The position numbers and the translations under genes were made by a program. From Salticus scenicus (lineage: Eukaryota; Arthropoda; Arachnida; Araneae; Salticidae), in NCBI GenBank assembly GCA_963930645.1, contig OZ005648.1, positions 241,185,436 to 241,249,435 on the forward strand: a stretch of 64,000 nt of DNA, read 5' to 3'. How positions within the stretch are numbered: position 1 is the stretch's first letter; every line of letters starts with the position of its first letter. The notes below the pieces were generated by a model, which was not told the DNA's origin, searched no databases, and saw nothing but the letters and a program-made list of their open reading frames with translations. Below, one piece after another: positions 57,011 to 64,000 of the stretch.

Positions 57011-57625
57011 TGTTCATTGAATTTGCATTGAAATGCTGACTGGCCAATGGAAACATACCTTCATCAAAAATGTATCCCTCCACCCCCCCCCCCCCCCCCC
57101 AATCCAATGAATCTGATGGACGTTATTGCATAAATAAAGCATTGTTTTAAATCTGACATCACTGTTGCCAATTCAAACTCAAATTTTGCCGTGTTTTTAC
57201 GGAAAACTCAAAATGTCCCTATCTTATGGCTGAGGATGTCCTAGGACGTTCTTTCATACTTAGGATATACTGATAATGTCCTGTTGAGAAAGGGCACCTC
57301 CAAATAATTCCTACATGCTGAAGAACACTGCTGAAAGTCCCTACAATTGGCAAACTCTTGACTTTCTTTAATTAGAGGGCAAAAAGAGCTTGTTAAAATC
57401 AGCGGCGAGTGTGCATTTCTCCCTTCGCGTCGCGTCTGCGCATACAATACATACTGTACAGAACTTACAAGTTTGTCTATTCTTGTCTGCATTTCAAATT
57501 ATAGGAATGGGCAGAGAAGCCTGTAAATTCTTGTTATGATTATTTACTTATTTTTTTACTTATTTATTTTCTACATTCAATAATCGAAGTATTTTATTTA
57601 TTTACTTTTTGTAGTTCAACTGATT
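57011..57625. other. hAT interior, no recognised coding
   Basis: Holds a C run near 57083-57102 and the word GTCCTAGGACGTTCTTTCAT near 57236, which resembles the small fold-back at 24855-24962. An antisense frame of 83 codons at 57241-57492 is unrecognised. Confidence 0.35.
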
Positions 57626-57676
57626 TTGCCGCCGTAGGCAGTTGCCTACTTTGCCTACCGCCTAGAGCCGGCCCTG

Positions 57677-58150
57677 GTGGTATAGGACAAAATTTTGTAT
57701 AAATGTGCATAAAGAGTATTATTTTTCAATAATCATTATGAAATTTACCAGAATTATTTATAATAGAGATAGTCAACTGGGAAAATTTTTTTGTATGTGT
57801 AGGAACCTCGCCTCCCCCCCCCCCGGGGGGGAAGTCCCCCCTCGAGGGAAGTAAAAATCTTTCAAAAGAGCTTGCCAGTACCTTTAAAACGAATGGTTGA
57901 ACGATAGATCTGCGGTAATTTAAAATTAAGTTATCGATTTTTTTCATTTATTTATTTATTTATTTATTTTTTTTTTAATGTAATATTGACAATAAAATAG
58001 ACTTTTTTTGGATATTTAGTGTTATACTACTTCTCTAATATGGAAATCGTCTGCATTATCATGAAAGATAATTTTAATAAATTCTTTTTACTGAGGGAAT
58101 TTGTATAGGAAAATATAGAAAAAAAGTCATGTGGTGGCCACAACATACTA
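57677..58150 (+). repeat. Family R, right half after the hAT insertion
   Basis: Resumes at GTGGTATAGGACAAAATTTT, with the G/C-run block near 57812-57842, CCTTTAAAACGAATGGTTGA and the tail GTGGTGGCCACAACATACTAG at about 58131-58151. Forms one repeat with 44810-45055. Confidence 0.8.
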
Positions 58151-58409
58151 GTTTTCTAATGCCTGTACTTTTTACTATTGAATTTTTTAGTTAATTTAGT
58201 TCAGTATATAATACTCTCTGCAGGTTTTTAATTACAATTTTACACATTCAAAAATATCTGAAAAGTAATAAAGTTTATTATTATTGTTTTTTTATTTTGA
58301 ATAAATCTCCTACAGCTTCAATTTTTAATTCTCTCCTATCTACTTTTTCAAATATATTCAAATATTTATAAGAGTTTTAGGGGATGAATTTTCTTCTTGC
58401 CATAATTAA

Positions 58410-59215
58410 CTAGTATGAAGTGGCCACCACATGACTTTCTTCTATATAATTTTACACAAAATTTATTCAATACAAATTGATTATTAAATTATCAAATTAT
58501 TTTTCATTATAAATGCAGAAGATTTTTATCTGACAGAATTATATCACTAAATGCCGAAAGAAAGTCATTTTTTTGCAATTATCAGAAAAAATGCGATTTT
58601 TTTTTTTTTTTTTCCCCAAGTCTATTTTTCGTTAAAAGTAAAAAAAAAAAAAAAAAATTAATAACTTTGTTTTAAATTATCACAGATATATAGTTCAACC
58701 ATTCGTTTTAAAGGTATTGACGAGATCTTTCAAAATATACCCATATTGAAAATTTACTCCCCCTTTGAGGGGGACATGGGGAAGCGATGCCCCACATGCA
58801 CACATTTTTTTTCCTAGTTAACTACTACTATTATCAAATATTCATATTAATTTTACAATCACACGATTAAAATAACTCTCATTAGGTACATTTATACAAA
58901 ATTTTGCCTTATACTGCCATGTTAAAAATTTAGAAAAAATGCGATCACAACGCCACCTGTTAAGCGAATGATCCCCAAATGTAATCAGCACCAGTTTATG
59001 TCAGGGTCCAACTAAATACCAAGTTTGGTTAAATTTCTTTCATTGGTTCGTGAGATACAGCATCCACAAAATTCGTGATACACACAGACATTTTCTAAAA
59101 ACAGTCGAATCGTGTTCAGGACACCCCAAAACGTGCAAATTCATCGAAAACTGGAGTTCAAAAATTTTCACGAATCCAATACTTTCTCTATATATACATA
59201 TAGAAGAAAGTAGAA
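58410..59215 (-). repeat. Family R, near-complete reverse copy
   Basis: Begins with the inverted tail (AACTAGTATGAAGTGGCCAC) and ends with the inverted hairpin head (CTCTATATATACATATAGAAG followed by AAAG at about 59185-59208). Between are ATCACAACGCCACCTGTTAA, AATGTAATCAGCACCAG and TGGTTCGTGAGATACAGC. This copy defines the family's two ends and a length of about 800 bp. Confidence 0.75.
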
Positions 59216-59247
59216 ATACAAAATGTATCAGAAATGTCTAATTCTGT

Positions 59248-59811
59248 TGTGACGTTTCCACTTCAGGTAGCGTTAAATTGAGACTATCACAACTTGAACA
59301 TACACTTATTTATTTTTAAAATACAATTAATCGTAATCTTGAGTAAATATGGGTTCACAGTGAAAGTCGGTGATAAGCTTTACATGAATTAGTAGTTAAC
59401 AAGTAAAATAAATCTTGAGAGTCGGCCTTCACAAGGCTAAGTATCAGTTATTAAGTACACTATAAAGTTATCTACCGTTACCCGGCAAAGTTCTGACTTC
59501 AAAAAGGAGAACTACTCGAGCCTCGGCTCGCACACACAAACTAACTCCTCTCTCTTCTTTCTCTTCCCAAGAAAAGTTGGTTTTTGGAGGGGGGTGAAAT
59601 TGTCCTTTAAATCTCCAATAGTCTTTTAGACGGAGGTGATCCGTTGATCTCTCATTTGGTAACTTGTGGCGCCAGGGCGGAGAAATCCGTCTTTCAACAT
59701 TTCTCCGGGAAGTGCAACACATGTCAGGGGCGTTTACAGGGCGGCTATCCTTTGTTAACTAATGTAAAAATAGGAGACTTCCAGTCTACTCTGTTTGTTC
59801 GAAACATCACA
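59248..59811 (-). repeat. 3' LTR of a Gmr1-like gypsy element
   Basis: 564 bp with inverted TGTGA/TCACA termini (TGTGACGTTTCC at the left, GAAACATCACA at the right). On the - strand it is preceded by a purine-rich tract (TAAGGGGGGGCGAGC, 59812-59826). No partner LTR lies in the window, so the element is truncated or continues beyond position 64000. Frames inside are LTR shadows. Confidence 0.7.
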
Positions 59812-60085
59812 GCTCGCCCCCCCTTAAGACGATTATATGCAAATTTGCAGAGAATCAAAATTTGTATGGATTCATACAAGGTTACTCCCACAATATTTAC
59901 CTTGGGTCCAGAGGCAACAAAATAACTTCCTCTAATACCCATTTGATTAATGTTAATTTTAAGAACCTTAATTCTACAGTTCATTCAAAAATAATAAATT
60001 TACAATAATAAACTAAATACAATTACTACACTGATAAATGAAAGAAATTTTACAGTTAATTTTACACTAAATAAGTTTTAACATG

Positions 60086-60122
<37 letters not shown>

Positions 60123-60357
60123 GAGAAAAAAAAAATGAATGAATAAATAAAATAAGAAAACAAGGAAAAAAAAAATACAAATAAAACTCTTAAGTTTCTC
60201 TTTAAACATGATTGAGACCGTCTACATGTTTTATCTCCTTTCCTTTGAAAAGTAAAAGGATTAACGATAACCTCATGCGACGTTGATATTCCTTTGGGCT
60301 CAATTGCAACCGTACAAAAGGATTATGATCCGTCCCTGTTTTAAAGTGCTGACCATC
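59812..60357 (-). other. Polypurine tract and 3' non-coding part
   Basis: The tract is at 59812-59826. The rest is AT-rich, with a poly(T) run near 60090-60116 and no open frame on the element's strand. Confidence 0.5.
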
Positions 60358-61152
60358 TCAGTGAAGTTTCAGCCTTTTAATCACGAAAATTATTCCCGCA
60401 CATCCTTTTTCTTTAGTACAGAATTTCTTTCCGGTTTTCAAAAGTTTCCTACACAAAGTAGTATGTTTTTCCTTCTTCTCTATTCTTTTATCTACGGCGT
60501 TTGTCTTTAAAATGAATTCCCTTGAGTAATCCGGTGTTTTTTTCTTCCGAATCTCTCCTTTCACGACTATAAACGAAGATACATAATCGCTTTTCCCGAC
60601 ATTTATACCTTTAAGGTCCCGCATCCTTTTATCGTCATTAATTAGAATTATAAATCGATGCGATGAAGTGCGATAAAGTTTCGAACTAACTGATTCTATA
60701 TTCTGTCCTATCCTATCCGTACGACCTGGTTCGTTTGGAAATATTTTCCAATATTTCATGAATTTTTTTCGTTGCGTTTCAAATTGTTCGAGAGAATATT
60801 TTTCCGTTAGATCGCCTTCCTTCACTATTTCCTTAAAATTGAACACACCGAGTTCAGACACGGGATAAGGAATATTTAAATCTGATTCCTTTATTTCGTG
60901 ACTGTACCTTTCATTTAATGAATTTTTTTGTTTTCCTCTCTTATAATAGGGTTTTAGAAGATTAATATGAAAGATCTGAGATTTTTCTTTTATTTTCGGC
61001 AAGTTAACACTAGGATCTGGCTCGGAATTTTGGCGTTCTATTTTTTTCGGTTCGATCCAAGTAACGGGCAGTTTATTTTGCTTTAAAGTCGTTAAATTTA
61101 CAATCTGGTTCTCTGGTTTACACTTTTTATGAATAACGTTCATATCATACAA
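60358..61152 (-). pseudogene. Gypsy Pol fragment: integrase end, RT start, RNase H
   Basis: 264 codons. Residues ~28-92 (KQNKLPVTWIEP ... HINLLKPYYKR) are the C-terminal module of a gypsy integrase. Further on, KIFPNEPGRTDRIGQNIE (~137) is the leader of gypsy RT, and GINVGKSDYVSSFIVVKGE (~183) its first conserved block. The frame then jumps to an RNase H-like part (PDYSREFILKTNAVDKRI at ~208; TKEKGCAGIIFVIKRLKLH at the end). The RT palm with its catalytic Asp residues is missing, and the RNase H Asp appears as Asn (KTNA). Integrase before RT is the order of Gmr1-like elements. Domain assignments are by motif recognition. Confidence 0.65.
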
Positions 61153-61180
61153 TTTTTCGAAAAACGAAGTCTCGGGAGTC

Positions 61181-62101
61181 CTAAGAATTTTTCGAAAAAT
61201 TAACTCCGCAAAATTTGAACCGTTCCGTTCGTAAGTTATTGTTCCTAATGTCTAACGAACTAAATATTGCCGCTGGCAGTTGTTTTTCCCAATTCTGGCC
61301 TTGCCCTATGCATAAGAATTTTAATAACTCTTTAACAGAATCATGAAAACATTCGATCACTTTAATTCCCAATCTCTCGAAAAATATAGATATAAGATTG
61401 CTCATAAAACATATCCCTAAATCGCCTTTTATTTCTTTCGGAAGTCCAACTGTACTAAAATTATTTAATAAAGTCTCTGCGATCGGCTCATATTTATCAT
61501 CTGCAATGCGGATTACTTCCAGACAATTTAAAACTAAACTCCTAGCCGGAAAGGTATTTTTATTTCTCTTATCCGAATCAGGTTGGGGATCTATTACATC
61601 TATATTTAATCTAGAAAGGTTTTTAAGTCTAACTTCTTTAGATCTGATTACTTGTTTGCTATCTGTATCGTTACAATCTGCAGATTTCCTAACTAACAAT
61701 TCATTCTTCACAAAATGTTTAGAGTACTTTTCTTGTACCTCTTTAGGACACGATTTACTAAAACTCTTATCTTTCGACTGAGCTGTCCGAAAACTAACGG
61801 TATTTGTCTTAGATAAGTTTGACACTTCGTTTTCCTTTCTCAGGGGTAAATCAATTTCTTCCCCATTCGTATTTCCCTCACTTCCTAAATCCGCGCTAAA
61901 CCTTTCACTTTCAAACCCCTTGGCCTCGCCTGAATGCTTTGTGCGATTTTTGCTTGGAATATACTCTTTCTCCCTTTGTTCAGTTTGGCTCTGAATAACG
62001 ACCTGATTTATGCGATTTTGGCGTAGCTTCATTTCTTGAATAATTTCGGCCGTATTATTGCCTAAGAGATAATAAGACATATTTATACTTAAGTCTACCA
62101 C
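61181..62101 (-). pseudogene. Gypsy Pol fragment: protease end and gutted integrase
   Basis: 306 codons. The start (VDLSINMSYYLLGNNTAEII) looks like the end of a retroviral-type protease. After a polar linker, FVKNELLVRKSADCND (~133) resembles the region just before an integrase zinc finger, but the HHCC finger is absent. The core follows: NIDVIDPQPDSDKRNKN (~169) with the first Asp, then AETLLNNFSTVGLPKEIKGD (~211) leading to LGICF with the second Asp, FFERLGIKVIECF (~240), and GQGQNWEKQLPAAIF (~273). The segment carrying the catalytic Glu is missing. A frame change separates it from 60358-61152. Confidence 0.65.
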
Positions 62102-62119
62102 AGCCGCCTTTATTATAAA

Positions 62120-62200
62120 TCGGCCCAGTGGCGGGTTTAAGCTGCGCGGGGCCCTAGGCGCAGAATATTTCCGGGGCCTCTATAGTAGAAATTAATTGGG
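62120..62200. repeat. Possible hAT-type terminus
   Basis: CAGTGGCGGGTTTAAGCTG at 62127 followed by GCGGGGCCCTAGGCGCAG has the look of a CAGTGGC hAT end, and marks where gypsy coding sequence stops. No opposite end is found in the window. Confidence 0.3.
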
Positions 62201-62329
62201 AGGTAATTTTCAATGGAACAATGTTATTTGAATTTTTTAACGGGGAGAGCTAAATTCTCGCTATGCAATATTTTTGTACGAATGCAATTTTTTAGTTCCC
62301 ATCATACTATATGTATGGAGAACTTAGGT

Positions 62330-63530
62330 AATCGTGAAAATTTTTTCGATCTCGGTTTTCTGACTTTTTACACGTTTTCAGATGAGAGGAATCAGATCAA
62401 AATGAATATGGTGACCATTATCTGTAGGGTGTCTGTTAGTTTGTTAGTCTGAGTACATGATATCTCCCGAACAAATGATCGTAAAGAGGTCGGACCAGTT
62501 TTAAAATGTTATTTATGTTATTGGCAAGAACCCTATTTATTTACAACATTCTAATTAAAAAACTTAAGAAATTATTCGAAATTTACGATTTTCTTAACAT
62601 GGGAGAATAGGGAAAATTTTCACTTAAATGTGCATGAAAAGGAATATTTTTCTCGTAAAATTGTAAGAACAGACTTTAAATATCAGTTTTGGTGCCCGGA
62701 GAAACATCATTAACTTTAAACACGCTACTTTGAAAATATCGCAAATTTTTCGAAATTTATGAATTTCTTATCATGGAAAAATATGGCAAAATTTCGCATC
62801 AACGTCTGATTTGAAGGATATTTTCATCGTAAAGGTGTGAGACTACTTTTAAAATATTATATAAGATGCTGGCATAAACGTCCTTGACTATGAATTTTCC
62901 AATTTAAAAATTTCGTAAGTCATTGGAAATTTTCGATTTACTTACTATGGCAGAATAGGGCAAAATTTCGCATAAACGCCCATTTTGAGGGATACTTTCA
63001 TCGTAAAGATGTCAGAACACTTTTAAAATATCATGCAAGATACTGGCATGAACATCCCTGACTATGAATATTTTAATTTAAAAATTTCTTAAGTTATTTG
63101 GAATTTACGATTTACTTAACATGGCAGAATAGGGCAAAATTGAGCATAATCGTCCATTTTGACATCATAAATATATAAGACAATTTCAAAATAATATTTA
63201 TGGTACTTGTTTGAACAGAATCGACTACGAATATTGTAACAGGAAAATTTCGTAAGTTATTCCAAATTTAAGATTTCATTAACATAGCAAAATTGGGCGA
63301 TATTACATATGAATATGCATTTTGTGGATTGTTGCATTGAAAATTTTAGTATGAAAACTAAACTACGAATTTGACCCCAATAAAATAATAGATTAGAATA
63401 AGATAAATATATTGAACTGAACGGTGGGTGGCCCATTAGACGGGAATTTGATTCTGTCACATTGTCAAGCTTTTGGTCAAATTCATTCAACGTTACGAGA
63501 GATAGATTGAACAGAATTTAAGTTCTTCTC
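62330..63530 (+). repeat. Family R member with 174-bp tandem units
   Basis: Head landmarks TTTTTACACGTTTTCAGATG, GTCTGTTAGTTTGTTAGTC and GATATCTCCCGAACAAATG are followed by repeats of a unit containing AACATGGCAGAATAGGGCAA. The CATGG anchor lies near 62598, 62772, 62946, 63120 and 63283 (spacings 174, 174, 174, 163). Each unit also has TTAAGTTATTCGAAATTTACG-like and TCGTAAA words. Non-coding. Confidence 0.8.
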
Positions 63531-64000
63531 GAAAGAAAAGAAAGATGTTAGGGGGTTTTATCAATATTTATTTACAATCAGAGGACGCTGTATAACCATT
63601 GATTGAAATCAAATAAAAATTTGAGTAAAACCCCTTATGGTTGAGCTTTTATGTTTAGAGGAACTAAATATCAGTGCATTCTATTGTCCACAATTTTTTG
63701 AATTTGCATGATATTTATGTTTGAGGTTTTCCTATAAGTAGCTCAATACTTTTGACTGCTTAACTATGCAAATGAATTTAAAAAAAAAAAAAAAAAAAAA
63801 AAAATGTGCGTGCGTAGTTAAAAATTATTTTTTTTAAATGCTCATATTTAATAAGATATTTTATATTTTTGTATTGAAATTGAAGTGTGCAGTGTGATGT
63901 GTCTAAAGTCGCATGCCAAGTTTTCTAAAAATGGCTTTGCTCTGGGTCTAATACCTGCGTGTTATATTTAAAAAAGTTGTCAAAAAAAAAAAAAAAAAAA
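63531..64000. other. No gene seen; poly(A) tracts
   Basis: AT-rich; poly(A) at 63780-63804 and at the window end from 63984. Nothing coding is supported. Confidence 0.5.

Larger units (their letters stand above)
45056..57676 (-). mobile_element. hAT element with nested insertions
   Basis: Ends CAGGGCCGGCTCTAACG and CCTAGAGCCGGCCCTG, inverted over 14 bp, with further GCCGCCGTAGGCA words near both ends. Flanks carry a 7-bp duplication GTGGTAT (45049-45055 and 57677-57683), which is the expected 8-bp GGTGGTAT with one G missing. The interior holds fossil hAT transposase on the - strand, a family R copy, a degenerate tandem array and a full BEL/Pao element. Without the BEL element the hAT would be about 6.2 kb. 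Confidence 0.8.

Noticed and set aside
1..64000. tRNA or rRNA genes
   Set aside because: No B-box-like GGTTCRANNCC with a matching A-box and acceptor stem was found by eye on either strand, and no rRNA core motifs were seen; a covariance-model scan would be needed to exclude them.

Overview
Eukaryotic, intergenic-looking DNA that is AT-rich, full of poly(A)/poly(T) and (TA)n tracts, and built almost entirely from nested transposable elements. The mix (BEL/Pao, Ty3/gypsy, a non-LTR element with RNase H, mariner, pogo-like, hAT and THAP-bearing P-like elements) fits an arthropod. I lean towards a chelicerate such as a spider, but this is an inference from general character, not from a host gene. 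No complete host gene is visible. The only host-like signal is a possible first exon at 34165-34327 (+).

Layout. 1-10.2 kb: short repeats, a GC-rich palindrome, a mariner tail, a 280-bp fold-back, and several copies of a non-coding dispersed repeat that I call family R. 10.2-14.0 kb (-): an R1/LOA/I-like non-LTR element (endonuclease, reverse transcriptase, RNase H, zinc tail), broken by a stop and two compensating 1-nt indels. 15.6-16.3 kb: a P-like element with 8-bp target duplications and part of a THAP zinc finger. 16.7-27.4 kb (-): a decayed gypsy-type LTR element with 4-bp target duplication, tRNA-Lys-like primer site and gag remnants split by insertions. 29.4-31.1 kb: a TIR element with 8-bp duplication enclosing a ~117-bp minisatellite. 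31.4-32.7 kb: a TIR element with a second P-like copy nested inside. 36.6-44.1 kb: several MITEs with readable ends (pogo-like, hAT-like) and an internally deleted mariner.

45.1-57.7 kb is the main nest. An ancient hAT element (ends CAGGGCCGGCTCTA, fossil transposase on the - strand) interrupts a family R copy. The hAT itself contains a 2.3-kb degenerate tandem array, next to which a very young BEL/Pao retrotransposon (47796-54218) has inserted. Its 489-bp LTRs differ at one base as far as I can read, yet its gag-pol frame carries an in-frame stop and a 1-nt frameshift.

58.4-64 kb: another family R copy, the 3' part of a gypsy element whose integrase lies upstream of reverse transcriptase and RNase H (Gmr1-like order), and a family R member amplified into 174-bp tandem units. 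The genes do not form a host pathway; the story of the window is its insertion order.
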